Shown: positions 1 through 6,854 of the stretch, piece after piece
Layout of the letters: the number at the start of each line of letters is the position of its first letter
Numbering within the stretch: the stretch's first letter is position 1
Made by a program: the position numbers and the translations under genes
Notes under the pieces: generated by a model
Told to the model about the DNA's origin: nothing
The model's input: the letters and a program-made list of their open reading frames with translations, nothing else
Databases searched by the model: none
Source of the DNA: Propionibacteriaceae bacterium
GTDB taxonomy: Bacteria; Actinomycetota; Actinomycetes; Propionibacteriales; Propionibacteriaceae
Assembly: GCA_030528545.1 (NCBI GenBank)
Contig: JAUMYR010000004.1
Span: 31,199 to 39,707, forward strand
Reading direction: 5' to 3'
Length of the DNA stretch: 8,509 nucleotides

Positions 1-61
1 GTCCGGGCCGTGAGGCCATGGCCGGATCGTGGACGTTGCGCTGACCGGCCGGGACCAGGTG

Positions 62-159
62 GGTTAGGGTGAGTCAGGAGCCCGTTCGGCGCAGGAACCC
101 GGTGAGAATCCGGGGCGGTCGCGCCACTGTGAGTCGCAAGACGAAGCCAGGAACTGACC
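62..159 (+). ncRNA. Cobalamin riboswitch aptamer
   Basis: This is a B12-sensing leader RNA upstream of the cobalt importer genes. Conserved blocks are visible in the right order: the GGTGAGAATCC core at 101-111, CGCCACTGT at 122-130, and a B12-box-like AAGCCAGGAACTGACC ending at 159. The fold can be drawn by eye. The closing helix pairs GGTTAG (62-67) with CTGACC (154-159), with one G-U pair. P4 is CCCGG (98-102) with CCGGG (110-114). A short P5 follows around 115-124, then a GTC-GCAA-GAC mini-hairpin at 133-142. Such elements bind cobalamin and lower expression of B12 synthesis or cobalt uptake genes when B12 is plentiful. No typical promoter is visible in 1-60 (there is no TANNNT box there), so transcription probably starts further upstream. 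I cannot say which cobalamin form is sensed. Confidence 0.92.
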
Positions 160-179
160 GGACGGGTCGAACCATCAAG

Positions 180-196
180 CAGGACGCGTCATCCTG
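180..196 (+). promoter_or_regulatory. Hairpin between riboswitch and cbiM ribosome binding region
   Basis: CAGGA (180-184) pairs perfectly with TCCTG (192-196) around a 7-base loop, CGCGTCA. The hairpin lies where cobalamin riboswitches usually carry the expression-platform stem whose loop kisses loop L5 of the aptamer. Four loop bases, CGCG (185-188), can pair with CGCG at 120-123 in the aptamer P5/L5 region, although 122-123 may also be part of the P5 stem. The hairpin ends where the purine-rich GGAAAGG (196-202) begins, just upstream of the cbiM ATG, so control of translation initiation is more likely than termination; no T-run is present. The pairing is seen in the sequence; the role is inferred. 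Confidence 0.5.
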
Positions 197-215
197 GAAA
201 GGTCAGGTGCTATCC

Positions 216-887
216 ATGCACATATCTGAGGGTTTCTTGCCCCCACTCCACGCCGCCGCGTGGACCGTCGCCGCCGCACCCTTCGTCGTCTACGGTGCCC
301 GCGAAGCGATCCGCATCGTCAGGAAGAACCCGGAGGCCAAGATGCTGCTTGGCGCCGCCGGTGCCTTCACCTTCGTCATGAGCGCCATCAAGCTGCCCTC
401 GGTCACCGGGTCCTCCTCGCACCCGACGGGCACCGGGGCCGGGGCGATCCTGTTCCGTCCCCCGGTCATGGCCTTCCTTGGGACCATCGTGCTGGTCTTC
501 CAGGCCCTGCTGCTGGCCCACGGCGGTATCACCACTCTCGGCGCCAACGTGTTCAGTATGGCGATCGTTGGCCCATGGCTCGGCTATGCCTGTTACGCCG
601 CACTCAAGGCTGCACCCTTCGCGGTGCGGGTATTCGTGGCCATGGCGATCGCCGACCTATCGACCTATGTGTGTACCTCGGTGCAGCTGGCACTGGCCCA
701 CCCCGATCCAGAGTCCGGTTTCACCGGTGCGCTGGCCAAGTTCAGCAGCCTCTTCGCCCTGACCCAGATCCCCCTGGCGATCGTTGAGGGACTGATCGGG
801 GTGCTGCTGTTTCGCGCCTTGGCCGCCTACGCTAAGCCCGAGCTGACCAGCCTGGGAGTGTTCGGTAAGGAGGCCGCTCATGTCTGA
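216..887 (+). CDS. cbiM: CbiM, cobalt-binding S component of ECF cobalt transporter
   Basis: This multipass membrane protein of 223 residues captures Co2+ and, with CbiN, CbiQ and CbiO, moves it into the cell for B12 synthesis. The start at 216 gives the family's N-terminus MHISEG. In the related NikM structure the free N-terminal amine and His2 coordinate the metal, so upstream in-frame starts inside the riboswitch are excluded. The second expected metal histidine is His69 in the hallmark segment [19 protein letters not shown] (residues 62-80). The remainder is hydrophobic helices. No separate signal peptide precedes the MHI start. AGG at 205-207 and GGAAAGG at 196-202 are possible Shine-Dalgarno sequences. 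The gene overlaps cbiN by 8 bp. The cobalamin riboswitch and the presence of CbiN favour cobalt over nickel as substrate. Confidence 0.96.
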   Translation: MHISEGFLPPLHAAAWTVAAAPFVVYGAREAIRIVRKNPEAKMLLGAAGAFTFVMSAIKLPSVTGSSSHPTGTGAGAILFRPPVMAFLGTIVLVFQALLLAHGGITTLGANVFSMAIVGPWLGYACYAALKAAPFAVRVFVAMAIADLSTYVCTSVQLALAHPDPESGFTGALAKFSSLFALTQIPLAIVEGLIGVLLFRALAAYAKPELTSLGVFGKEAAHV

Positions 888-1203
888 GATCACCGGAAAC
901 AAGCGCGTTGGGGCTGGTGTCACCGTCGCCATCCTCGCCGCCATCGCGGTGCTGTTCGCGATCAGCTTCGCGCTCGGTCACCACTTCGTCTCGGGCACCG
1001 AATTCGGTGGCACGGATGCCGCCGCCACCGAGGCCATCACCGAGACCGGATACCAGCCCTGGTTCGAGTCGCTGTTCAGTCCCGAATCCGGCGAGGTGGA
1101 ATCCGGGCTCTTCGCGTTGCAAGCGGCCCTGGGCGCCGGAGCCCTCGGTTTCGTGCTCGGCTGGTTCCGGGCCAAGAGTAAGTTCGCCGCGAAGACCGAC
1201 TAG
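880..1203 (+). CDS. cbiN: CbiN, accessory subunit of cobalt ECF transporter
   Basis: This small membrane protein of 107 residues is needed with CbiM for cobalt transport. It has two predicted transmembrane helices (about 12-32 and 77-95) joined by an extracytoplasmic loop. The loop carries the family features EFGGTD (41-46) and [19 protein letters not shown] (57-75), followed by the conserved [10 protein letters not shown] (78-87). In characterised systems the loop contacts CbiM and helps load the metal. The start is supported by a very strong Shine-Dalgarno, AAGGAGG at 867-873, six bases before the ATG; the last codons of cbiM overlap it. The C-terminus is short and basic. Length and topology are normal for CbiN. 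Confidence 0.95.
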   Translation: MSEITGNKRVGAGVTVAILAAIAVLFAISFALGHHFVSGTEFGGTDAAATEAITETGYQPWFESLFSPESGEVESGLFALQAALGAGALGFVLGWFRAKSKFAAKTD

Positions 1204-1971
1204 GTGCGAGCCACACTGGACGAGACCGCCTGGGCCAGCCCGTGGCGGTCTCGTTCCGTCGCCGAAAGGTCCTCGCTCGCCCTGAGCCTGGCCCTCTGGG
1301 GGCTGCTGGCGGGGTCCTGGTGGTCCGGTTTGGGGGTTCTCGCAGTGGTGGTGGGAGTGGCCCTGGGTGCGGCGCGGGTGCCGCCTCGGCTCTACGCCAG
1401 GTCCGTCGCGGCCCCGTGGGCCTTCATCGGTATGGGCGGCCTAGCGATCGCGGTCGGTCTGGGTGAGGCGTCGAACCCCCTGGCCCGTCTCGGCCCTTTC
1501 TACGTCACCGCCGAGTCCTTGTCTTCAGCCGCGACGGTTCTCGCCCGGGCCTTCGCCGTCACCGCCGCGGCTCTGCTCCTGGCCGCCACCTGCCCGATGA
1601 GCGAACTGTTGTCGGGACTGCGCCGAATCGGCGTTCCGGGAGTGCTGGTCGACATCGCCGCCAGCACCTATCGCATGATCTTTCTGCTGTGGTCCCGGGC
1701 CAGCGCGATCCGCCGCGCCCAGGAGGCGCGGCTTGGCTACGCCTCCTGGTCCCGGGCCCTAACCTCCGTTGGCCAGTTGCTGGCCGCGGTATTCCTGTCG
1801 GCATGGGACCGGGCCCGCCGTCTAGAGTCCGGATTGGAGGGACGCGGCGGTACCGGCGAACTCGTCGCGATCGGCCCCTCAACCGCGGTCTCGGCCCGCT
1901 TCGTGTGGGGTATCGCGGCAGCCAACGTGCTCGCGGCCGCTGTGGTTCTGGTGGGATGGTGGGGACGATGA
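1204..1971 (+). CDS. cbiQ: CbiQ, transmembrane coupling (T) protein of cobalt ECF transporter
   Basis: This EcfT-type subunit of 255 residues passes the ATPase movement of CbiO to the metal-binding CbiM. The two short arginine motifs that dock into the ATPase are recognisable in the cytoplasmic coupling region: QEARLG (173-178) and LEGRG (211-215). The second departs slightly from the usual Ala-Arg-Gly form. Hydrophobic helices flank them at about 24-57, 71-86, 110-128, 153-165 and 232-252. The GTG at 1204 directly abuts the cbiN stop (TAG at 1201-1203), and no clear Shine-Dalgarno precedes it, which suggests reinitiation by ribosomes ending cbiN. I see no better in-frame start nearby. The stop overlaps the cbiO start in an ATGA (1968-1971), so the two subunits are probably translationally coupled. 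Confidence 0.93.
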   Translation: MRATLDETAWASPWRSRSVAERSSLALSLALWGLLAGSWWSGLGVLAVVVGVALGAARVPPRLYARSVAAPWAFIGMGGLAIAVGLGEASNPLARLGPFYVTAESLSSAATVLARAFAVTAAALLLAATCPMSELLSGLRRIGVPGVLVDIAASTYRMIFLLWSRASAIRRAQEARLGYASWSRALTSVGQLLAAVFLSAWDRARRLESGLEGRGGTGELVAIGPSTAVSARFVWGIAAANVLAAAVVLVGWWGR

Positions 1972-2795
1972 GCATCAGGCTCGCCGCTCGGGGAGTAGAG
2001 GCCGGATACCCCACGATGCCCGGGGTGCTACGCGAGGTGACGCTGGAGGTGCGACAGGGACGGCGCCTGGCGCTGCTCGGCGCCAACGGTTCGGGCAAGA
2101 CGACCCTGCTGAAGTCCCTCTCGGGAGCGCTGCCCGTCCAATCGGGACAGGTCGTCACCGCGGCGGGAGTGCTCAGTTATGACCGGGCCGGGCTGAGGGC
2201 TCACCGCCAGCGGGTTCAGCTGGTGCTCCAAGATCCCGACGATCAGCTGTTCTCCGGGGACGTGGCCTCCGATGTCGCATTCGGGCCGCTCAACCTTGGG
2301 CTGGACCGCGAGGAAGTCGAACAGCGAGTGAGGCAGGCTTGCGATCTGCTCGGCATCTCCGAACTGGCGCAGCGGCCGATTCACCACCTGTCCTATGGCC
2401 AGCGCAAGCGCGTCGCCATCGCCGGTGCGGTCGCTATGAGACCCGATGTGCTGCTGTTGGATGAGCCCACCGCGGGGCTCGATCCGGCCGGAGTCACGGC
2501 CATGCTGCACACCTTGGAGGCGATGGAACAGGCGGGAACATCGGTGGTGCTGAGCACCCACGATGTGGCGCTGGCCTGGGAGTGGGCCGACGAGGCCGCG
2601 ATCGTCGGGGGCGGCGGGGTGCGTCTGGGACCGGTCACGAAGATCCTGACCGACCCAGAGCTAGTCTCCGCCTCCGCTCTAGTCCTGCCCTGGCAGGTGG
2701 CGCTGTTGGACTCGCTGGGGATCACCCCTCGGCAGTGGCCTCGCAGCGTCGCTGATATCGCCCGGATTCTGGCTGGGCCCCCGATCAGCCGGTGA
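1968..2795 (+). CDS. cbiO: CbiO, ATPase of cobalt ECF transporter
   Basis: This cytoplasmic ABC ATPase of 275 residues powers cobalt import. All nucleotide-binding motifs are intact: Walker A GANGSGKTT (38-46), the Q-loop with Gln88 in LQDPDDQLF (a sequence typical of ECF ATPases), the ABC signature LSYGQ (141-145), Walker B VLLLDE (161-166), the D-loop AGLDP, and switch His198 in STHD. Only one ATPase gene is present, so a CbiO homodimer is expected. The ATG at 1968 overlaps the cbiQ stop (ATGA); the open frame extends further upstream, but only as a shadow inside cbiQ. The C-terminal 40 residues or so follow the motor domain, as in other CbiO proteins. The last 11 bp overlap the 3' end of the convergent cobK gene. 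Confidence 0.96.
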   Translation: MSIRLAARGVEAGYPTMPGVLREVTLEVRQGRRLALLGANGSGKTTLLKSLSGALPVQSGQVVTAAGVLSYDRAGLRAHRQRVQLVLQDPDDQLFSGDVASDVAFGPLNLGLDREEVEQRVRQACDLLGISELAQRPIHHLSYGQRKRVAIAGAVAMRPDVLLLDEPTAGLDPAGVTAMLHTLEAMEQAGTSVVLSTHDVALAWEWADEAAIVGGGGVRLGPVTKILTDPELVSASALVLPWQVALLDSLGITPRQWPRSVADIARILAGPPISR

Positions 2796-2800
2796 GCCAG
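2769..2800. terminator. Weak inverted repeats at the convergent operon ends
   Basis: Two competing inverted repeats span the tail-to-tail junction of cbiO and cobK: CTGGCT (2769-2774) with AGCCAG (2795-2800), and GGCTG (2771-2775) with CAGCC (2786-2790). They could act as a bidirectional transcription end for both operons. The stems are only 5-6 bp and there is no T-run on either strand, so the call is weak. Many actinobacterial terminators lack T-runs, which is the only reason to list it. Confidence 0.22.
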
Positions 2801-3513
2801 GCGAGGACCTCCGCCACCGAGCCCACCGAGCCCACCTCGGTCTCATCCGGGCGCCGGAGCACCACCAGCGGGATGCCCAGCTGAGCGCAGGCGTCCAGCT
2901 TCGCCGAGGTGTAGGACCCACCGGAATCCTTCGTCAGCAGCACGTCGACCCGGTGCTCACGCAGCAGCGCCAGCTCCCCCTCCAGGGAATAGGGACCCCG
3001 GTCCCGGATCACCGTCCACCTCCTCGGGGGCTCCCCGTTCAGCGGCTCCACGACCCGCACCAGGACCTCACGATCCGCCCAGGCCCCGAACGCGGGCAGG
3101 GTCTGGCGACCGGTCGTGAGGAAGGGCCGCTCCCCCAATCCCTCGGCCAGTTCCCGAGCCTCATCCAGTCCCCGAGCCCAGTGCCACTCCCGCGCGTCCG
3201 CCCGGCTGGCCCAGCCCGGGCGAGCGAAGCGCATCAGCGGCACGGCGGCGGCCGAGCAGGCCTGCCTCGCGTTGGCGCTCATCCGGGTCGCGAAGGGGTG
3301 CGTCGCGTCCACTACATGGGTGATCCGTTCCGCGGCCAGGAAATCCCGCAGTCCCTGGACTCCGCCGAAACCGCCGATGCGCACCTGTCCCACCGGCAGC
3401 CGGGGGGTGGTGACCCTCCCGGCCAGGGAGGACAGGAAGTCCAGCCCTGCCCCCGCCAGTTCCCTTGCCAGTTCTCGGGCCTCGGCGGTGCCCCCAAGGA
3501 TCAGCGCCCTCAT
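2785..3513 (-). CDS. cobK: Precorrin-6A reductase CobK
   Basis: CobK, 242 residues, is the NADPH-dependent reductase that converts precorrin-6A to precorrin-6B in the aerobic (late-cobalt) B12 pathway. Family features appear in order: ILGGTAEAREL (5-15), GGFGGVQGL (47-55), the hallmark DATHPFATRMSANA (69-82), LTTGRQTL (132-139), DRGPYSLEGE (171-180), TKDSGGSYTSAKLDA (194-208) and VLRRP (218-222). The length matches the family. An open frame runs upstream to 3762, but homology begins at the ATG at 3513. That ATG overlaps the stop of the preceding DUF3017 gene in an ATGA and has GAGG seven bases upstream. CobI/CbiL-like (CbiJ) reductases of the anaerobic pathway are in the same family, so CbiJ is a possible alternative name. 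It is the only B12 biosynthetic enzyme in a purine/folate operon, and its 3' end overlaps cbiO. Confidence 0.93.
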   Translation of the reverse strand: MRALILGGTAEARELARELAGAGLDFLSSLAGRVTTPRLPVGQVRIGGFGGVQGLRDFLAAERITHVVDATHPFATRMSANARQACSAAAVPLMRFARPGWASRADAREWHWARGLDEARELAEGLGERPFLTTGRQTLPAFGAWADREVLVRVVEPLNGEPPRRWTVIRDRGPYSLEGELALLREHRVDVLLTKDSGGSYTSAKLDACAQLGIPLVVLRRPDETEVGSVGSVAEVLAWLTG

Positions 3514-3830
3514 CGCGGCCTCATCGGTGGCACGATCAGGGCAAGCACGACGATGCCGACGCCCATCAGCCCGGTCACCGCCACATCGAACCAGCGGGAA
3601 CGCACGGCCAGCAAGCCGATCAGCCGGGCCGGGAGCACCAGCCTCCAGAAAGCGGCCAGGCTGACCCCGCACCCGAGGATGAAGGAGGCCCAGCGCCAGT
3701 GCCCTGTCGCCGCGATTCCAGCGCCGCCACACATCACCCCAAGCACCGTCACCAGCGGCCACTGGTCCAGCACCCTGGTGCCCAGCCGGGTCCGGTCCAT
3801 CTCGGGGGGCTCGGGGCCGGTCGCTGTCAC
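3510..3830 (-). CDS. DUF3017 small membrane protein, function unknown
   Basis: This is an uncharacterised actinobacterial inner-membrane protein of about 106 residues. Recognition rests on the family pattern [10 protein letters not shown] (23-32), [11 protein letters not shown] (43-53), [21 protein letters not shown] (63-83) and a final hydrophobic stretch ending ALIVPP. Three transmembrane helices are predicted, at about 25-42, 47-66 and 82-101. Two starts are possible. The GTG at 3830 overlaps the folD stop as GTGA, which favours translational coupling. The ATG at 3800 would give 96 residues, but the bases before it (mostly C) offer no ribosome binding site. I prefer 3830. The stop overlaps the cobK ATG. 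From memory, this family usually sits directly downstream of folD in actinobacteria, so an operon role is likely, but no biochemical function is known to me. Confidence 0.88.
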   Translation of the reverse strand: MTATGPEPPEMDRTRLGTRVLDQWPLVTVLGVMCGGAGIAATGHWRWASFILGCGVSLAAFWRLVLPARLIGLLAVRSRWFDVAVTGLMGVGIVVLALIVPPMRPR

Positions 3831-4678
3831 GGCAGGCCGGATTCCGCGGCGTCGACGACGTTCTTGAGCAGCATGGCCCGGGTCATCGGGCCGACCCCAC
3901 CGGGTGTTGGCGCGACCTTGGAGGCCACCTCCCACACGCTCGGGTCGAGGTCACCCACCAGGCCGGCTTCGGTGCGAGTGATGCCGACATCGACGCACAC
4001 CGCCCCCGGAGAGAGCATGTCGGCGGTCACGATGCCAGGACGCCCAGCCGCCGTCACCACGATGTCGGCCTGGCGGGTGTGGGCCGCCAGGTCCCGCGTC
4101 CCGGTGTGGCACAGCGTGACGGTGGCGTTCTCGCTCTTGCGGGTCAGCAACAGCCCGAGGGGACGCCCCACCGTGGTGCCGCGGCCGACCACCACGACAT
4201 GCGCGCCCGCCAGCTCGACCTCGTAGTGGCGCAGCAACTCGACGATGCCCCGCGGAGTGCAAGGCAGCGCACCCGGCACGCCCAGCACCAGGCGTCCCAG
4301 GTTGACCGGGTGCAGGCCGTCGGCGTCCTTGCCGGGGTCGATCTGTTCCAGGGCCCAGTTGTCGTCGAGGTGTCCTGGCAGCGGCAATTGCACGATATAG
4401 CCGGTACAGGCCGGGTCCTCGTTGAGCCTTTGGATCTCCTCACAGACCCGAGCCTTTGAGGCGTCCGCTGGCAGGTCCACCCGGATACTCTTGATGCCCA
4501 CCTCGGCACAGTCCCGGTGCTTGCCAGCCACATACGAGTGGCTACCCGGGTCGTCTCCGACCAGCACGGTAGCCAGCCCCGGCACGATGCCTTGAGCGCG
4601 CAGCGCCTCAACTCGGGAGCGCAGGTCCTGTTTCACGAGCCTCGCCAGCGCTACCCCGGCCATCTTGACTGCGGTCAT
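3827..4678 (-). CDS. folD: FolD, bifunctional methylenetetrahydrofolate dehydrogenase/cyclohydrolase
   Basis: FolD, 283 residues, oxidises 5,10-methylene-tetrahydrofolate with NADP+ and hydrolyses the product to 10-formyl-tetrahydrofolate, the formyl donor used by PurN and PurH encoded just upstream. The catalytic segment [13 protein letters not shown] (45-57) contains the expected Tyr49 and Lys53. QLPLPGH (97-103), [11 protein letters not shown] (110-120), PCTPRG (129-134), the dinucleotide-binding GRGTTVGRP (155-163) and the C-terminal [10 protein letters not shown] (268-277) are all present. Gly157 stands where many homologues have serine, a common variant in actinobacteria. The open frame extends to 4750, but the ATG at 4678 has a good GAGGAG Shine-Dalgarno in the 14-bp gap after purH and starts at the family's N-terminus. 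The stop overlaps the next gene's GTG. Confidence 0.95.
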   Translation of the reverse strand: MTAVKMAGVALARLVKQDLRSRVEALRAQGIVPGLATVLVGDDPGSHSYVAGKHRDCAEVGIKSIRVDLPADASKARVCEEIQRLNEDPACTGYIVQLPLPGHLDDNWALEQIDPGKDADGLHPVNLGRLVLGVPGALPCTPRGIVELLRHYEVELAGAHVVVVGRGTTVGRPLGLLLTRKSENATVTLCHTGTRDLAAHTRQADIVVTAAGRPGIVTADMLSPGAVCVDVGITRTEAGLVGDLDPSVWEVASKVAPTPGGVGPMTRAMLLKNVVDAAESGLP

Positions 4679-4692
4679 AGTCCGTCTCCTCG

Positions 4693-6252
4693 TCAGTGGA
4701 AGAAGTGGCGGGTACCGGTGAAGTACAGCGTCACTCCGGCGTTCGCGCAAGCGTCGATGGTTTCCTGGTCCCGAACCGAGCCTCCCGGCTGCACGATGGC
4801 CCGCACCCCTGCGTCCAGCAGCACCCGCGGCCCATCCGCGAAGGGGAAGAATGCGTCGGAGGCGGCGACCGCACCGGCCGCCCTCTCGCCTGCGCGTTCC
4901 ACGGCGAGGCGGCAGGAATCGACACGGTTGACCTGGCCCATGCCGATGCCCACGGACGCAGCGTCGTGAGCCAGCAAGATGGCGTTCGATTTCACCGAGC
5001 GGCAGGCCTTCCAGGCGAAGACCAGATCCCTAGCGGTGTCGGCATCGGCCGGGTCGCCAGCGACCAGGGTCCAGTTCGCGAGGTGGTCGCCCTCGGCGTC
5101 CAGCCCGTCGCGCTGCTGCAGCAGCGCCCCACCATCGATGGGACGTATTTCGACTCCGGAGTTCGTGGCCGGTTCGCATACCAGCACCCGGATGGACTTC
5201 TTGCGGCTCAGTACCTCGAGGGCCCCGTCGGCATATCCCGGGGCCACGATCACCTCGGTGAAGATCTCAGCGACCTGTTCAGCCATCTCCAGGCTGACCT
5301 CGCAGTTGGTGGCGATCACCCCGCCGAAGGCGCTGAGCGGGTCGCAAGCGTGGGCGAGCCGGTGGGCTTCAGCCACGTCGTGGCCCACGGCGATGCCGCA
5401 CGGGTTGGTGTGCTTGATGATCGCCACGGCCGGATCGGCGAAGTCGTAGGCTGCCCGCCGGGCGGCATCGGCGTCCACGTAGTTGTTGTAGCTCATCTCC
5501 TTGCCGTGCAACTGGATCGCTTGGGCGAGTCCGCCCGGGCGGGCGCCGTCGCGGTAGACCGCCGCGGCCTGGTGGGAGTTCTCCCCGTAGCGCAGCGGGC
5601 TGACCTTGTCCCAGGTCATCCCGACCCAGGCGGGGAAACCATCGCCTTCGCTGGTGTCGCTGACCGCGGCACCCATCCAGCCCGCGACCTGCACGTCGTA
5701 GGTCGCGGTGTGGCGGAACGCCTCCGCGGCGAGACGCTGGCGCTGGGCCAGCGTGTAACCGCCCTCGGCCAGCGCCGCCTTCAGCTCAGGGTATTGCGCC
5801 ACAGAGGTGACGATCGCGACCGAGGCGTGGTTCTTGGCCGCCGCGCGCACCATCGCCGGTCCCCCGATGTCGATCTGCTCGATGCAGGCCTCAGCCCCGG
5901 CGCCACTGGCCACCGTCGCGGCGAAGGGATAGAGATTACTCACCACTAGGTCGAAGGCCGCGATACCGAGCTCGTCCAGCTGACGCACATGGTCCTCTAG
6001 GCGACGATCGGCCAGGATCCCGGCGTGCACCCCAGGATGCAGCGTCTTGACCCGGCCGTCGAGGCATTCGGGAAAGCCGGTCACCTGGCTGACCTCCGTC
6101 ACCGGGACCCCCGCGGCCGCGAGCAGTTTGGCCGTGGACCCGGTGGAGACCACCTCGACGCCCGCTTCGGCGAGCGCCCGGCCCAATTCACCCAGGCCAG
6201 CCTTGTCATAGACGCTGACCAGCGCACGCCGGATCGGCAGTCGTTCCATCAT
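4693..6252 (-). CDS. purH: PurH, bifunctional AICAR transformylase/IMP cyclohydrolase
   Basis: PurH, 519 residues, catalyses the last two steps of IMP synthesis: transfer of a formyl group from 10-formyl-tetrahydrofolate to AICAR, then ring closure. The N-terminal MGS-like cyclohydrolase domain (about 6-150) shows VSVYDKAGL (12-20), STGSTAKLL (36-44), [19 protein letters not shown] (65-83) and NLYPF (106-110). The C-terminal transformylase domain shows [11 protein letters not shown] (220-230), the catalytic Lys280-His281 in [15 protein letters not shown] (304-311), KSNAI (421-425) and the terminal FTGTRHFFH (511-519). Length and motifs are complete. The ATG at 6252 overlaps the purN stop in an ATGA and has AAAGGG just upstream; a second ATG follows immediately, at 6249. 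The very long plus-strand open frames over this gene are composition shadows. Confidence 0.97.
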   Translation of the reverse strand: MMERLPIRRALVSVYDKAGLGELGRALAEAGVEVVSTGSTAKLLAAAGVPVTEVSQVTGFPECLDGRVKTLHPGVHAGILADRRLEDHVRQLDELGIAAFDLVVSNLYPFAATVASGAGAEACIEQIDIGGPAMVRAAAKNHASVAIVTSVAQYPELKAALAEGGYTLAQRQRLAAEAFRHTATYDVQVAGWMGAAVSDTSEGDGFPAWVGMTWDKVSPLRYGENSHQAAAVYRDGARPGGLAQAIQLHGKEMSYNNYVDADAARRAAYDFADPAVAIIKHTNPCGIAVGHDVAEAHRLAHACDPLSAFGGVIATNCEVSLEMAEQVAEIFTEVIVAPGYADGALEVLSRKKSIRVLVCEPATNSGVEIRPIDGGALLQQRDGLDAEGDHLANWTLVAGDPADADTARDLVFAWKACRSVKSNAILLAHDAASVGIGMGQVNRVDSCRLAVERAGERAAGAVAASDAFFPFADGPRVLLDAGVRAIVQPGGSVRDQETIDACANAGVTLYFTGTRHFFH

Positions 6253-6854
6253 CGCCCTTTCTGTGCGGCCAAGGTCCGCACCGCATCAACCAGCAGCCGC
6301 CTCTCGACTACCTTGATTCGTTCGTGAAGTTCCTCGACGGTGTCGCCATCCAGGACCGGCACCGCCTCCTGAGAAAGGATCCGTCCGGTGTCGACTCCCT
6401 CGTCGACCCAGAAGACGGTCGCCCCGCTCACCTTGACGCCATAGGCCAGCGCGTCCCTTGGGCCATGCATCCCCGGGAAGCTCGGCAACAGCGCGGGGTG
6501 GGTGTTGATGATGCGCCCACCGAAGCGGCCGAGCACGTGGCGTCCCAATAGCTTCATGAAACCGGCTGATGCGATGAGGTCGGGCGAGTACTGGCTCAGC
6601 AGGGCGGCCAGCCTGTCATCCCAGGCATCCCGGTCGGCTCCCCTGGCCAGCGGGTGGCCGATGGCCGGGATTCCCGCCCTCCGTGCGCGTTCTAGAGCAG
6701 GACAGTCTTCCTTGTCAGCGACGACGGCGACGATCTCGGCACCGGTATCACCCGCCGCGACCGCGTCCAGCAATGCCTGTAGCAGAGTGCCCGAGCCCGA
6801 CACCAAAACGATTACGCGCAAGCCCACGGCGACCAGCTTAGTGGTCTTCGCCAT
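6249..6854 (-). CDS. purN: PurN, phosphoribosylglycinamide formyltransferase
   Basis: PurN, about 201 residues, transfers the formyl group of 10-formyl-tetrahydrofolate to glycinamide ribonucleotide, the third step of purine synthesis. The phosphate-binding loop [14 protein letters not shown] is at 17-30. The catalytic triad matches the Asn-His-Asp of E. coli PurN: Asn117 and His119 in [12 protein letters not shown], and Asp155 in [20 protein letters not shown] (177-189) is the usual C-terminal helix. Leu24 replaces the usual Asn of the loop, as I recall for the mycobacterial enzyme. Arg158 stands where most relatives have Pro (DTGP), which is less usual. The start is uncertain: the ATG at 6854 lies inside the preceding gene (17-bp overlap) without a clear Shine-Dalgarno, while the GTG at 6827, just after that gene's stop, would give [11 protein letters not shown] and a more typical N-terminus of 192 residues in total. 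Confidence 0.95.
   Translation of the reverse strand: MAKTTKLVAVGLRVIVLVSGSGTLLQALLDAVAAGDTGAEIVAVVADKEDCPALERARRAGIPAIGHPLARGADRDAWDDRLAALLSQYSPDLIASAGFMKLLGRHVLGRFGGRIINTHPALLPSFPGMHGPRDALAYGVKVSGATVFWVDEGVDTGRILSQEAVPVLDGDTVEELHERIKVVERRLLVDAVRTLAAQKGR

Noticed and set aside
14..23. 10-bp palindrome GGCCATGGCC upstream of the riboswitch
   Set aside because: Short GC-rich palindromes are common in this composition; no second half-site or promoter lies nearby to suggest an operator.
41..70. Possible promoter CTGACC (41-46) and TAGGGT (65-70), 18-bp spacing
   Set aside because: Transcription would start after the 5' strand of the aptamer's closing helix (62-67), which would break the riboswitch.
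69..215. In-frame 49-residue N-terminal extension of CbiM starting at a GTG at 69
   Set aside because: It lies inside the riboswitch aptamer, and the family needs a free MHI N-terminus for metal binding, which the ATG at 216 provides.
1559..2158. 199-codon minus-strand open frame across the cbiQ-cbiO junction
   Set aside because: Overlaps two certain transporter genes and is Arg/Pro-rich, as expected of a high-GC antisense frame.
2953..3867. 304-codon plus-strand open frame antisense to cobK and the DUF3017 gene
   Set aside because: Shadow of two well-supported minus-strand genes; Pro/Arg/His-rich composition without domains.
4696..5949. 417-codon plus-strand open frame antisense to purH
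   Set aside because: The opposite frame encodes PurH with all motifs; high GC content leaves stop-poor shadow frames. The predicted protein shows no family features.
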